The notes: generated by a model not told the origin, from the letters alone. A stretch of 64,000 bases of DNA from Taibaiella sp. KBW10 (GCF_003852495.1 NZ_QAJI01000001.1:34866-98865); one strand, 5' to 3'. Numbered from the stretch's first letter, positions 47,266 to 57,379 are shown. Numbers and translations are program-made.

Positions 47266-50200
47266 TTACGGTTTTACCACCTTCACTTTAATCGCTTCGC
47301 TTGCACTTAAAATCACGAAATGATAGATACCGGAAGGAAGTGTATTTAAGTGTATTTGTTCCAACTCCTGATCGGCAGATTGGGTTATCATCAATTGTCC
47401 GATCGCATTATAAACCCTGATGGTATTTCCTTTTACCAATCCGGACACAAATACTTCGTTTGCTGTTACGGTAGGATACACACTAATTGCTCCTTTTCCA
47501 TCACAACTCGTCGCCACACTGGCCGTAGGACCATAAGCAACCGCAGCATCGTTATCCACAATTTTTATTCTGTAATAGTTACGGCCGGTAATCGCTCTTT
47601 GATCCATATAATGATAGTTCGATGCGAGGCCCTTGGCATTGATCGTTGCTATATTAGCAAAGGTTTGCGCATCAGCACTTCTTTGCAACACAAAATGCTT
47701 AACGTTACGCTCCGACAAAGTATTCCATGTTACCGATATACTGCAATCGTTTATCGCTTTTGCCGCAAAATCTGCCAGATCGACCGGCAAAGGTGTGGTA
47801 AAGGTTACGGTATATGTGGTCGGTATGGATTTTACACCTGCCTGATCGGTAACGGTATAGGTAAAGGAAGTGCTATTCGTTCCACCCGGAGTAGTCGCAC
47901 CTGGCGCAATACTTAACAAAGCAGGATTATAATTTTGAATTATTTGTCCTGCGACCACTGTTGCACCGTTATAGGTCAATACAAACCCGTTAGTAGGTAA
48001 CGTCTCTATAGTAGCGGTATATGTGGACCAGTTAGCTTGAGTTGCAGGAGCGCCATTTATGGCATCTGCATCTGATCCTTCCAGAGGCACGTCATTCAGG
48101 GAAACTGCTATGGGCGCACCGGTTACATGTTTGACTTCATTATAGCTTACTGGTCTCTGTTCGATAGCGAAATTGACATTCGTTACGTTTGTCATAGCTA
48201 CGGTAAAAGCCAGATTACCATTCACAGTACCATCATTTCCATTAAGGGTTGGCAATCCCAGATGCTCTCCGGTATTTACCCAACCGAAAGCCGTAGGAAA
48301 ATTGGTTGTGATACTACCTAAGGCATTGGTAGAAATAGTAACAGAATAGTCTCCGGCAGGAACGCCTTTAAAATCGTATGTTCCGTTAGCAGCAACCGGT
48401 GTAGATGCTATAATTACACCATTTTTGATCATGGAAGCATAGATCTGTTGCCCTGAAGCAAGCCCAATACCAGTGCCATTCACCATACTATCAGACAGAC
48501 CATTCGGATCGTGAAATACATTTCCACTTACATTTACAGAAGTCGTCGTTTGACCGCAAAGATTACCATAAATGCTGTAAGAGAGCGTACGGGTTACACA
48601 TCCGTTCCAACTTATGGTTGCGGTGTAGGTACCGTCATACGAAGTATTATAACTGGCAATAAAATAATCTTTCGCGTTAGTAATCACAACACCGGAAGGA
48701 TTTCTCCACTCATAGGTAGCACCCGAATAATCTGGCAAAGACAAAGTATAAGCTGTATTAAGACAAGGCTGAGCAGAACCATTTAAATTGATTTGCGACA
48801 ATTGTTCGATCACGACCTGTGTTGTTTTGGCAATACCACAGGCTGTAACACGCACATCGTAAGCCTGCCCTACCAGCAAATTGCCGATCATCGTATCATT
48901 ACTTACATTGCTATTGGTTAGGGTGATCCAGGTACTTGAAGATGTTGGCTTATATTCAATTAACCGGGGTGTTGGGCCTGCCAAAGTCAGGTATGCCGAG
49001 CCGGTTGTCGGATTACCCGAAACATCTTCACAAGCGACCCCTACTCTTTTGATAATTTCCGGCCCGGTAGAAGGTGTAATGGTTAAATCACTGGCGGTCG
49101 GATAATAAGCATTACCACAATAGTTTTGCACCTTCAATTTCACTCTGTAATTGCCGGGAGGGATATTCGTAAAATTACCGGAACTGTTAGAATCTACAAG
49201 TGCATTGGTCGTCAGGTTTTGTAAAACAAAAAAGGTCGGATAAGAACCATTATAGTCTGTTGTAGCAAATACGTTGCCCCCGCCACTACAAAAAGATGTG
49301 GACACAACCGAAATATTTTGTGCTAAAGTGATGCCGGGCGTAAAAGAAAACGGAAGGGTATCATTGGCACAACCTGTCGTGATTTTTACCAGATAGTTGC
49401 CGGGCAGCATATTATTCCAGTAAAAGGTATTTTGCTTGGTAGCATGCTCCCAGCCATTTATACCGACATTACTCGGACCACTGATAATCGTAACAACCGC
49501 ATTGGTCATATCGGGAATAAATCCTTTAAATGCAATCTCCATCTGCCGGGTACCCGTTTGCGTATTACCCTGATTATTGATACACTGATAAGCGATATCA
49601 TAAATATAGTCAATATCTGCAGGGCCTACATTTACGGGGTTCGGAATATTTGCAGACACTATATTACCGCAGGCATCTACCGCCCTGATAATGTATTCAT
49701 CCTGGGGTAGGTTACTAAAAGTATAATCGGCAGTATACCGGATGAGTGAATCAATCTTTACACCGGTACTGCTTTTGATCACATATACTTTGACCGGATA
49801 ATTCATAAAGCTCATCTCTCCGCTAATAGATTCAGCAGCAGGATTACTTGCATTGCCGGCGCAACCCATGGCAGTAGGCGCTCCCCATATGCTCCGCTGT
49901 AATTGCCAGGCCATGTCGGAACAGCGAACGGTTGTATCGCCGCAAGGAGAGATCAACCGCAGCACATATTTCCCGGAAGGCACTATCGGGAAGGTAATAT
50001 TGTCTGAGGTAACGGTTGTTTCGTATAAAGGAGCCCCAAGGCCGGCCGATGAGGAAGGGCAGGAACCATTAGCCGGTTGCTCCCAAACGGCCAGTTTAAA
50101 ACCTCCTGCATTAAAATAATCACCCTTATTGGCAATGTTATTAGCAGGCACCGTAGTAATATCAAATCCAAAAATATGGGCACTATCGGGGCTACAGCTG

Positions 50201-50850
50201 ACCAGATCACCGTCAACACCGGCCCATGTCATGATAATAGGACTTAAGTCGGGCTGTAAAGACACCTGTTGGGTGAAATATTGGTTACACTGATCAATAA
50301 CACGAACCTGATAGTTTCCGTAAGCACTTACATTAAAAGTGGTCACGGTACCATAGGTTCCTTGTGATTCAGGGAAATTCTGATCATCTGTTTTTACTAT
50401 TTTATAACGGAGTGTTCCCGAGCCGCCGTTAACGTTATTCACGGAAATCGTACCTCCGGGTGCAAAACTTCCGGTACCACAATTAGTGGTTACACTTGTA
50501 TTGACGGCAGTAATGTTTGGGTAGTTGTCTGCAATCGTAAATGTTGTGTTTTGCAAAGTACCATCGCAGGAGAGTTTTACGGTGTAGTTTCCTGCCGGTA
50601 AGGCGTTGAAAACCCTGGAAGATTGCGGTACATTTACCGGAGCGCCTACAGGGCCTGCTGTAATGGTATAGGTTGCCGTAACTACCGAATTTAAATTGCT
50701 GGCAATAGTTGCTGTGCCCGTAGAAGGACAATTGGCAGCCGTCGTACTCACATTCACTCCGGTTATGGAAGCAGGACATTGACTATAGGCCGTACCTAAA
50801 CCATTCAGGAGTAAAATGGGTAAAAAAGATTTTAATAAACGTTTTTTCAT
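47266..50850 (-). CDS. Large modular secreted protein with T9SS sorting domain
   Basis: 1194 residues from ATG 50850; an 8-codon extension to 50874 would spoil the signal peptide MKKRLLKSFLPILLLNGLGT. About seven tandem beta-sandwich modules each end in a GxYxVRxxxxCG-like strand, at roughly residues 88, 180, 295, 385, 485, 565 and 650. Then come a carboxypeptidase-regulatory/SdrD-B-like domain (VSGNVFHDPNGLSDS ... FKGVPAGDYSVTI), a further Ig-like domain and a C-terminal type A T9SS domain (SVYPTVTANEVFVSG ... IYHFVILSASEAIKVKVV). Likely surface adhesin or matrix protein; no catalytic motif seen. Confidence 0.8.
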   Translation of the reverse strand: MKKRLLKSFLPILLLNGLGTAYSQCPASITGVNVSTTAANCPSTGTATIASNLNSVVTATYTITAGPVGAPVNVPQSSRVFNALPAGNYTVKLSCDGTLQNTTFTIADNYPNITAVNTSVTTNCGTGSFAPGGTISVNNVNGGSGTLRYKIVKTDDQNFPESQGTYGTVTTFNVSAYGNYQVRVIDQCNQYFTQQVSLQPDLSPIIMTWAGVDGDLVSCSPDSAHIFGFDITTVPANNIANKGDYFNAGGFKLAVWEQPANGSCPSSSAGLGAPLYETTVTSDNITFPIVPSGKYVLRLISPCGDTTVRCSDMAWQLQRSIWGAPTAMGCAGNASNPAAESISGEMSFMNYPVKVYVIKSSTGVKIDSLIRYTADYTFSNLPQDEYIIRAVDACGNIVSANIPNPVNVGPADIDYIYDIAYQCINNQGNTQTGTRQMEIAFKGFIPDMTNAVVTIISGPSNVGINGWEHATKQNTFYWNNMLPGNYLVKITTGCANDTLPFSFTPGITLAQNISVVSTSFCSGGGNVFATTDYNGSYPTFFVLQNLTTNALVDSNSSGNFTNIPPGNYRVKLKVQNYCGNAYYPTASDLTITPSTGPEIIKRVGVACEDVSGNPTTGSAYLTLAGPTPRLIEYKPTSSSTWITLTNSNVSNDTMIGNLLVGQAYDVRVTACGIAKTTQVVIEQLSQINLNGSAQPCLNTAYTLSLPDYSGATYEWRNPSGVVITNAKDYFIASYNTSYDGTYTATISWNGCVTRTLSYSIYGNLCGQTTTSVNVSGNVFHDPNGLSDSMVNGTGIGLASGQQIYASMIKNGVIIASTPVAANGTYDFKGVPAGDYSVTISTNALGSITTNFPTAFGWVNTGEHLGLPTLNGNDGTVNGNLAFTVAMTNVTNVNFAIEQRPVSYNEVKHVTGAPIAVSLNDVPLEGSDADAINGAPATQANWSTYTATIETLPTNGFVLTYNGATVVAGQIIQNYNPALLSIAPGATTPGGTNSTSFTYTVTDQAGVKSIPTTYTVTFTTPLPVDLADFAAKAINDCSISVTWNTLSERNVKHFVLQRSADAQTFANIATINAKGLASNYHYMDQRAITGRNYYRIKIVDNDAAVAYGPTASVATSCDGKGAISVYPTVTANEVFVSGLVKGNTIRVYNAIGQLMITQSADQELEQIHLNTLPSGIYHFVILSASEAIKVKVVKP

Positions 50851-51200
50851 GATTTCATTCCAATTTGGGCGCAACTTAAAACAATTGATTAGCTAATAAT
50901 CAGTCTATCAAATGGTTACAAAAAGAACAAATCACTTTACATATATATGATCAATAACATTTATTTTATTTTAAATAAAAAAACCATAAAGCATCAATCT
51001 ATATTTAAAAATGTGTACATACAACTAAATCAATTCATTAACATACCATTTATTTTCCCATACATAGCACAATATGTTATTATGAGGTTATTCCGAATGA
51101 AGAGATTAATTCAATTTTCGAATAATCATTTTCCACATACAACCTTACTATATTTTTTTATTACTATTTATATTTCATATAATATCTTTGTGCCTTCATT
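50851..51200. other. 350-bp A+T-rich divergent region
   Basis: Upstream of the large secreted protein (minus) and of menG (plus). A 100-codon frame at 50947-51249 is Ile/Phe/Asn-rich random translation that runs into menG in another frame. Only the menG -7 box stands out. Confidence 0.5.
51183..51190 (+). promoter_or_regulatory. -7 box of menG/ubiE
   Basis: TATCTTTG, 10 bp before the ATG, giving a very short leader. Confidence 0.6.
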
Positions 51201-51938
51201 ATGGATAATACTAGAAAAGTGGTCGTACCGCTACCCGAATCGGATTTAAATAAGAAAGAACAAGTTGCCGGTATGTTTGACCGGATTGCCGGCAAATATG
51301 ACTTCCTGAATCATTTACTATCTATGGGTATTGATAAAGGATGGAGAAGAAAGGCTATTAAATCGATACAACCGATACAACCTAAGCAAATACTGGACGT
51401 GGCAACCGGTACGGGTGATTTTGCAATCGCTTGTCTGGAGATACACCCTGATAAAGTAACCGGTGTTGATATTTCGGAAGGTATGCTGGCGGTAGGAAAA
51501 CAAAAAATGACGGACAAAAAGCTTAACGATAAAATCCAGCTGATGTATGGGGATAGTGAAAATCTACCCTTTGAAGATAATGCTTTTGACGCGATTACCT
51601 GCGCATATGGTGTACGCAATTTTGAACATCTGGAAAAAGGGTTAACCCAAATGCACCGGGTATTAAGAACTGAGGGGAGGATGGCTATTTTAGAATTTTC
51701 ACATCCAAAACGATTCCCCTTCAGCCAGATTTATAAACTCTATTTTAAATATATCTTACCGACAGTAGGAAAAGCGGTATCAAAAGATGCTACCGCTTAT
51801 ACCTATCTGCCCCAAAGTGTTGCCGCGTTTCCGGAAGGCAAAGCATTTACAGATATTTTGCTGAAATGTGGCTTTAAAAATGTGAAAGCACAGCCTTTAA
51901 CCTTTGGTATTACAACACTATATACGGCAGAGAAATAA
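51201..51938 (+). CDS. ubiE: Demethylmenaquinone methyltransferase (MenG/UbiE)
   Basis: 245 residues. SAM-binding motif I LDVATGTGDFAIACLE, FDRIAGKYDFLNHLLSMGID, and the family signatures YGVRNFEHLEKGLTQMHRVL and AILEFSHPKRFPFSQIYKLYF. Carries out the last methylation of menaquinone; this phylum uses menaquinone, so MenG is the likely role. Followed 35 bp later by porT, a known pairing in Bacteroidota. Confidence 0.94.
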   Translation: MDNTRKVVVPLPESDLNKKEQVAGMFDRIAGKYDFLNHLLSMGIDKGWRRKAIKSIQPIQPKQILDVATGTGDFAIACLEIHPDKVTGVDISEGMLAVGKQKMTDKKLNDKIQLMYGDSENLPFEDNAFDAITCAYGVRNFEHLEKGLTQMHRVLRTEGRMAILEFSHPKRFPFSQIYKLYFKYILPTVGKAVSKDATAYTYLPQSVAAFPEGKAFTDILLKCGFKNVKAQPLTFGITTLYTAEK

Positions 51939-51973
51939 GAAAGGCTTATTTTCACCAACACAATAAAGCCCTT

Positions 51974-52738
51974 ATGGCACCCGTTTCTAATAAGGATTAT
52001 ACCTCAACCATGCATATTAACATCCGTTCTATAACCAAACGTATTCTAAAGCCGGCGCTCTTGGCTGCCGCAGCCATAGCCGCTTTGCCTTATGTCAATC
52101 ATGCACAGGGTAAGGTCATGAACATGGAGGAGCATGATAGTAAATTATATTACTTCGGCTTAACCTTTGGGGCCAATGCTTCTGCATTTAAAATCAGGAA
52201 TACCGATTTTTTCAGCACTTCCGATACCTTTAAAGTCGTACAACCCAAATGGGGACCGGGTTTTCACATTGGGCTTATGGGTACCTTAAGGGTGAGCAAA
52301 TTCATAGATCTTCGCTTTGTACCCGCTGTAGTGTTTGCCGAAAAAGGCATACAAACGATCAGCAAAAGCAATATTATTGAGAACAAAAAAATCGAATCCA
52401 TATACGGCCAGCTACCGCTTCAGTTAAAGTTTAAAAGTGACCGTATACACAACTTCAGGTTCTATGGCTTACTTGGTGGCCGCTTCGATTATGACATGGC
52501 TTCTAATGCCCGTTCCCGCAGATCGGACGAGTTGCTGAGGGTAAAACCAATCGACATTTCTGCAGAAGTAGGTTTTGGTATTGAGTTGTTCTACCCCAAT
52601 TTTATTTTCTCTCCCGAGATCAAAATCGGACAGGGTTTACTGAATGAACATTTCCCGGATAATACCATTCCGCTGTCTAATACCATTGACCGGATGAATA
52701 CCCGAATGATCACTTTTTCGATCCAGGTACAGGGATAA
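51974..52738 (+). CDS. porT: PorT, type IX secretion system outer-membrane protein
   Basis: 254 residues from 51974, or 242 from ATG 52010, which gives a tidier signal peptide (SITKRILKPALLAAAAIAAL, cleavage near HAQ). The mature part is a small beta barrel: YYFGLTFGANASAFKI, GFHIGLMGTLRVSKFIDLRFVP, GQLPLQLKFKSDR, FGIELFYPNFIFSPEIKIGQGL. The ubiE-porT neighbourhood supports PorT. Required for export of T9SS cargo, two examples of which are encoded here. Confidence 0.85.
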   Translation: MAPVSNKDYTSTMHINIRSITKRILKPALLAAAAIAALPYVNHAQGKVMNMEEHDSKLYYFGLTFGANASAFKIRNTDFFSTSDTFKVVQPKWGPGFHIGLMGTLRVSKFIDLRFVPAVVFAEKGIQTISKSNIIENKKIESIYGQLPLQLKFKSDRIHNFRFYGLLGGRFDYDMASNARSRRSDELLRVKPIDISAEVGFGIELFYPNFIFSPEIKIGQGLLNEHFPDNTIPLSNTIDRMNTRMITFSIQVQG

Positions 52739-52767
52739 ACTTTTTATATAAGCGTAACAAATAATCA

Positions 52768-52812
52768 TAACCCAATGTATATTTTCTTTGTACTATACAT
52801 TGGGTTAGTTAT
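52768..52812 (+). terminator. Terminator after porT
   Basis: TAACCCAATGTAT and ATACATTGGGTTA form a perfect 13-bp stem, followed by GTTATTTTT. Confidence 0.8.
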
Positions 52813-52899
52813 TTTTGCCCGGGCTTAAACGCATCATTTCATTTGACAGAAGCCCGTTCCATACAACAGTATTGTATCTTTAACCTTTGAATTTCTAAT

Positions 52900-53955
52900 A
52901 TGTATCCAGATTTCCATTACCTGATAAAAAGCCTTTTAGGCCTCGACATCCCTGCTTTAGGTATTTTAAAAACATTTGGTTTCTTCGTCGCCATGGGGTT
53001 TATATTCGGAGCCATAGCCTGGCAGAAAGAGTTAAAGCGAAAAGCACAGCTGGGCCTTGTTTTGCCTCAAATTAAGGTTAACAGTAAAACGGGACAGAAA
53101 GAAAGCATTTATCCGCATCAAAGAATATCCGATTTTATCTTTGTGGCTGCCATTGCCGGCTTTATCGGTGCAAAGGTGTTTAATGCCCTGGAAACATGGA
53201 GTGATTTTATCCAGGATCCGATCGGCAGCCTGTTTTCCAGAAGCGGCTTGACCTTTTATGGCGGGCTCATTGTGGCCACAGCTGCATTGTATTATTTTGC
53301 TAAAAAAATAAAATTAGACTTCAGGCATTTATGCGATGCGGCGGCTCCGGCCTTGATCCTTGCTTATGGCATCGGCAGACTGGGTTGTCATTTTTCCGGC
53401 GACGGAGATTGGGGGATTTATAACAGTGCTTACGTGACACAAGCAGATGGTACGCTGACCACCGCCACTACGGCAGACTTTGATAAAACGGTAATAGAAA
53501 AGGGACAGTATATGCAAAAATTTGAGGGGAAAGTACCGCACATTTACTATCCAGCACCGAGCTTCTTACCAAGATGGTTTGTCGCCATGAACTACAAGCA
53601 TAATGTAAATAACGAGGGCATGCAGATAGCAGGCGATCAGGAAGAATACAATTCTGTATTGCCGGTGGCTGTTTTCCCGACTTCTGTATGGGAATTCCTT
53701 GCCTGTACCTTAATTATTTTTCCGGTTTTATGGGGGCTCCGCAAACGTTTAGGCAAGCCACTGCAACTATTTGGTGTGTATCTTATTTTTAACGGACTGG
53801 AGCGCTTTCTGGTAGAGAAAATTCGGGTAAATACACGCTACGACCTGGGCTTTATACATCCTACACAGGCCGAAATCATTTCCTTTGCTTTTATCATAAT
53901 CGGTATATTCTTATTACTCAGAAAACACAAAACAAGTATCAGCCAGCCAGCATAA
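52900..53955 (+). CDS. lgt: Prolipoprotein diacylglyceryl transferase
   Basis: 351 residues, polytopic. The Lgt signature is present: GLTFYGGLIVATAAL, AYGIGRLGCHFSGDGDWG with the catalytic Arg/His/Gly-rich segment, and C-terminal RFLVEKIRVNTRYDLGFIHPTQAEIISF. It adds diacylglycerol to the lipobox Cys of prolipoproteins in the inner membrane. About 70 residues (GIYNSAYVTQADG ... NSVLPVAVFPTS) are inserted after GDGDWG, making it longer than E. coli Lgt (291); I believe long forms occur in this phylum. Confidence 0.93.
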   Translation: MYPDFHYLIKSLLGLDIPALGILKTFGFFVAMGFIFGAIAWQKELKRKAQLGLVLPQIKVNSKTGQKESIYPHQRISDFIFVAAIAGFIGAKVFNALETWSDFIQDPIGSLFSRSGLTFYGGLIVATAALYYFAKKIKLDFRHLCDAAAPALILAYGIGRLGCHFSGDGDWGIYNSAYVTQADGTLTTATTADFDKTVIEKGQYMQKFEGKVPHIYYPAPSFLPRWFVAMNYKHNVNNEGMQIAGDQEEYNSVLPVAVFPTSVWEFLACTLIIFPVLWGLRKRLGKPLQLFGVYLIFNGLERFLVEKIRVNTRYDLGFIHPTQAEIISFAFIIIGIFLLLRKHKTSISQPA

Positions 53956-54032
53956 GCATGGTCTTTCGATCCAGGTATTAATCCTCTTCCGGAAGTATAT
54001 TTATTGTTAGCGTATTTAAGTCCGTTCAGAAA

Positions 54033-55721
54033 ATGATCCTAAAACAGTTTGACAAATGGATAAAACCGCTCCCGCTTTTTTTCATCTTCTGGGTGATAAC
54101 GGCGGGCATATACCTTCTGGCTGCTAAAGGTGGTTTTGTAAGGGATTATCCCTTCTTTTTACAGCAATATCAGGATTCTGGATTCACGCAATTCGTGTTT
54201 TCTCCGGAACAAAGCCTGTACTATGGTGTAAACCTGGTGCACTATATTTTCTTTTCTGTTTTCGGGGTGCATCCCATACCCTGGATATTGACATTTACGG
54301 CCTTGCACAGCCTGAATGCAATGATGGTGCAACGCATATTGTTACAATATGATCAGCTCATTAAAGCGAACCATTCAAAGTATTCCTACTTGCTCATCTC
54401 CCTGCTGTTCCTGTTGGGGCCAATGGCCACAGAACCCCTTGTATGGAAGGTATGCAGTCACTACTTACTAAGTGTATATTTTATCCTTCAAATACTCCGC
54501 TGGCTTTTCACCTATCTGGAAAGGGGTGGTAAAAAATACATTTGGGCAATTTGCATCTTGTTTTATATTGCCACTTTCTTTTTAGAAATCTTTTATACAG
54601 TACCCCTTTTCGTCTGCATCATCAGCACTTCTTTATGGTATGGGGGCCATCTTTCAAAACAACAATATCGCTCGGCGCTAAGAAATATCCTGCTGCCTAG
54701 CGTACTCATCATGTTGTTGTATTTTGCTGCTCTAAAATTATTGCTGGGTAGTTTCGCCGCCCGTGTCGGCGCAGATGAAGGAAGCGGAATGCTGTCCCTG
54801 CTTCGTCCCGGAAATCTGGTGGAGAAATACAGTTTGTACATGGGCCGGGTAATCGGCATGGATTACTTATGGCCCCAATGGGCAAGGGACCGATGGCTGC
54901 AATGGGCCGCAAGCCCCGTTTATATTATTGTCATGGGGATACTTGTAATTGGTGCGCTACTCTTTGGGGCATATCGGTTCAAAAAAGCAAACCCGCGCGT
55001 ACAAATGAATTTCAGCCTCTTCCTGCTGTACTTGGTTAGTTTGGCCGTGGCCTTACCCATGTATTTTTATCCTTCTTTTTTATACGAAGGGTTCCGCTAT
55101 TATTATTTAGGATCCATTTTTATTTATGCCTGGATTGTCCTGGCCTTGGTACAGCTCATCAGGAAAAAAATCGTCCGCCAGGTCGTTTTGATTTTGTATT
55201 TCTTAGGCAATACGGCCGTCACTTTATACCTCGTAAGAGAAGTGCGTAGCGCCGCTGCAGTACAATGGGGCTTACTCCGCAATTATAAATGGAAAGATGC
55301 GCCAAAGGTGGTGCTCTTAAGCATTCCCAATTACTTAAATGGCGTCTCTATCATGGGACGATATGAGTTCGGTAATTTCCAAAGGAACCTGCGCTTATTG
55401 ACGCAAGTTTCGCAAAAAGGCAGGATATATGATGTGGCTGGTTTTAATATGTTGTCCAGGTATGACGGGGCACATGTTGTGGTCATTGATCCACAGACGA
55501 TACGGGTTTTATTCAATCAATCGGGCAACTGGTGGTGGGACGCCTATATCGGGGCTTCCGATTATGAAAATGAATTGTATCAATTTGATGTAGAACCAGA
55601 CGGGCGTTCTTATACCCTGAGTTTTCGCCAACCCCTGTCTCCCGGTACTGTATTACTGTATTCCGTTGGGCAGGACTGGCATGTTGTTGATATGAAAAAT
55701 ATTGGCGGCGAACAATGGTAG
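54033..55721 (+). CDS. Polytopic membrane protein, possibly glycan related
   Basis: 562 residues. About ten to twelve membrane segments across residues 10-405, then a soluble C-terminal domain of about 150 residues rich in aromatic and beta segments (GFNMLSRYDGAHVVVIDPQ; SFRQPLSPGTVLLYSVGQDWH). This resembles uncharacterised GT-C/O-antigen-type proteins of Bacteroidota, but no catalytic motif can be assigned. It stands 77 bp after lgt; co-transcription is possible. Confidence 0.6.
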   Translation: MILKQFDKWIKPLPLFFIFWVITAGIYLLAAKGGFVRDYPFFLQQYQDSGFTQFVFSPEQSLYYGVNLVHYIFFSVFGVHPIPWILTFTALHSLNAMMVQRILLQYDQLIKANHSKYSYLLISLLFLLGPMATEPLVWKVCSHYLLSVYFILQILRWLFTYLERGGKKYIWAICILFYIATFFLEIFYTVPLFVCIISTSLWYGGHLSKQQYRSALRNILLPSVLIMLLYFAALKLLLGSFAARVGADEGSGMLSLLRPGNLVEKYSLYMGRVIGMDYLWPQWARDRWLQWAASPVYIIVMGILVIGALLFGAYRFKKANPRVQMNFSLFLLYLVSLAVALPMYFYPSFLYEGFRYYYLGSIFIYAWIVLALVQLIRKKIVRQVVLILYFLGNTAVTLYLVREVRSAAAVQWGLLRNYKWKDAPKVVLLSIPNYLNGVSIMGRYEFGNFQRNLRLLTQVSQKGRIYDVAGFNMLSRYDGAHVVVIDPQTIRVLFNQSGNWWWDAYIGASDYENELYQFDVEPDGRSYTLSFRQPLSPGTVLLYSVGQDWHVVDMKNIGGEQW

Positions 55722-55863
55722 TCTGTTCTGAGCACAGTAAGCAGCTAAGGTTTTAGCCACAATGCATAGCCCAAATCTCCCTGCAATTAACACACTTGTA
55801 ATACAAACCCAGGCCCTTCAAGCACATTATTTCGTATATTAGCTACTGATTAAACTGCTAAAA

Positions 55864-56169
55864 ATGAATACTTACGAAACATTATCCCAGGCTACAAATG
55901 ACCTGATGGCAAGGGGCTATACGCTGGATTTTAATTTATCAGAAAACTGCCTGATTTGTAATGGTACCGAATACGATGTAGCCGATTTTGAAATTGTGGA
56001 ATTTCACCGGTTTGAAGGTTTTTCTAATCCCGATGATCTGTCTACTGTATACGTTTTAGAAAGCAAAGACGGTCGTAAAGGTATGCTGGTAACGGGTTAT
56101 GGCATTTCTGCAGAAGGGAGGAGCGCTCAAATTCTTAAACGCCTTAAGTTCAGAGACGGATTGCATTAA
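55864..56169 (+). CDS. Conserved small protein, function unknown
   Basis: 101 residues. Pattern MNTYETLSQATNDLMARGYTLDFNL ... VEFHRFEGFSNPDDLSTVYVLES. Similar small proteins are common in Bacteroidota and are often labelled phosphoribosylpyrophosphate synthetase, a label the length and motifs do not support. One CxxC-like CLIC pair near residue 28. Cytoplasmic. Confidence 0.7.
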   Translation: MNTYETLSQATNDLMARGYTLDFNLSENCLICNGTEYDVADFEIVEFHRFEGFSNPDDLSTVYVLESKDGRKGMLVTGYGISAEGRSAQILKRLKFRDGLH

Positions 56170-56172
56170 TAT

Positions 56173-56213
56173 TAAAAAGCCCCTATGTCAATAGTTGTGC
56201 ATAGGGACCTTTA
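56173..56213. terminator. Bidirectional terminator
   Basis: AAAAGCCCCTATG ... CATAGGGACCTTTAAAA: a 7-bp core plus A/T-rich flank with a small bulge, between convergent genes. Confidence 0.6.
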
Positions 56214-56231
56214 AAAGAAGATTATTTCGAG

Positions 56232-56759
56232 CTACTCCATAACGTTTGTAATAAAGCGCATCCGCTTAAGGTGCACTCCTGTGAGCTCACTGATCATTAC
56301 TTTTTTAGATGATTTACCGGAAGCGGCATGAATAAAAAAGACTTTGTCCTGCTCTATGGCGCATATAATCCCAATATGCCCTATGGTATTGTAATCATCA
56401 TACAGAGAGAATAAAATAAGATCGGCGACTTTCGCATTTTTCAAACTCGTTCTTTTTCCAAAAGCAGCGTAATCTTTAGTCGTTCTGGGTACTATAATAT
56501 TGAAATGTTTAAATACATACTGTACGAAACCCGAACAGTCAAAACCTTTGCCCGGATCAGCACCGCCATACACATAGGGTGTGCCCAGGTATTTTTTGGC
56601 ATAGGTCACAATAGCCGCCCTGTTTTTAAACTTGTTTCTTGCAGGCTCCTCTATACGGTTTGGCGGTGTTGTACCTGGTCTTGAAGCCCGCTTAGCCGTG
56701 CCGCAGGCAATACCCGAAAGCATCCATAGTATTAGAACAATCCATTGTTTCATCAGCAT
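56232..56759 (-). CDS. NlpC/P60 lipoprotein, cell-wall peptidase
   Basis: 175 residues. Lipoprotein signal ending SGIAC (Cys19), then an NlpC/P60 domain with catalytic Cys75 (FDCSGFVQYVF), His128 (TIGHIGIIC) and third polar residue His144 (FIHAASG). Such enzymes cut gamma-D-Glu-diamino acid bonds of peptidoglycan peptides in the periplasm. Two Met (1 and 3) could start it. Its first base overlaps the last base of the upstream TRIC-like gene. Confidence 0.88.
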   Translation of the reverse strand: MLMKQWIVLILWMLSGIACGTAKRASRPGTTPPNRIEEPARNKFKNRAAIVTYAKKYLGTPYVYGGADPGKGFDCSGFVQYVFKHFNIIVPRTTKDYAAFGKRTSLKNAKVADLILFSLYDDYNTIGHIGIICAIEQDKVFFIHAASGKSSKKVMISELTGVHLKRMRFITNVME

Positions 56760-57361
56760 TAAATATTAGGCAGCGACCAGTTTTTTAGTTTAGACATAAT
56801 ACGGATCACCACAACGACCAGCACACACAATACCATAGAGATATTATCATCTACTCTGGCCTTCATCAGGATAATATAAAGCAAAGCACCTATGGCACAA
56901 ACCGTGGCATACATCTCTCCGTTTTTCAGCAAAGCAGGCACGCGGTTACACAATATATCGGACAATAAGCCCCCGAAGGTAGCCGAAATAACGCCAAGTA
57001 AAATCGCGTAAATGCTGTTGGCGCCATGCGCAAGGCTGCGTTCGATACCGAGTACCGTAAACATGCCTAGACCAATCGCATCAGAAATAAAAATCGTTTT
57101 CTTAAATTTATCAATATTCCTTTTGGATAGAAATACAATAAAACTGGCCACTAACACCAAGGTCAGTGAAATATTATTGTTAATCCAGTTTACGGGCCCA
57201 ATTCCCAGCAAGACATCTCTGATGGTTCCGCCTCCATAAGCCGTAACAAAGGCAATGACCAGTCCCCCCAGGATATCCATCTCGTTGGTACGTGCCTTTA
57301 AGGCTCCTGCTATCGCAAAAACGAAGATCCCGATGTATGATATGATATCAATAATATTCAT
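56759..57361 (-). CDS. TRIC/YicG-family (UPF0126) membrane protein
   Basis: 200 residues from ATG 57361, chosen because the longer frame (to 57394) overlaps the TAGATTTG promoter box. Two-fold repeat of three helices: IGIFVFAIAGALKAR with TAYGGGTIRDVLLG, then GLGMFTVLGIERS with ATFGGLLSDILC. Members form trimeric cation channels in eukaryotes and act in glycine transport in E. coli YicG; substrate here unknown. Confidence 0.85.
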   Translation of the reverse strand: MNIIDIISYIGIFVFAIAGALKARTNEMDILGGLVIAFVTAYGGGTIRDVLLGIGPVNWINNNISLTLVLVASFIVFLSKRNIDKFKKTIFISDAIGLGMFTVLGIERSLAHGANSIYAILLGVISATFGGLLSDILCNRVPALLKNGEMYATVCAIGALLYIILMKARVDDNISMVLCVLVVVVIRIMSKLKNWSLPNI

Positions 57362-57379
57362 TTTAGATTTATTGCCCGA

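Noticed and set aside
50947..51249. 100-codon frame between the large secreted protein and menG
   Set aside because: Translation of A+T-rich spacer (Ile, Phe, Asn, Lys), overlaps the menG promoter and start, no family features.
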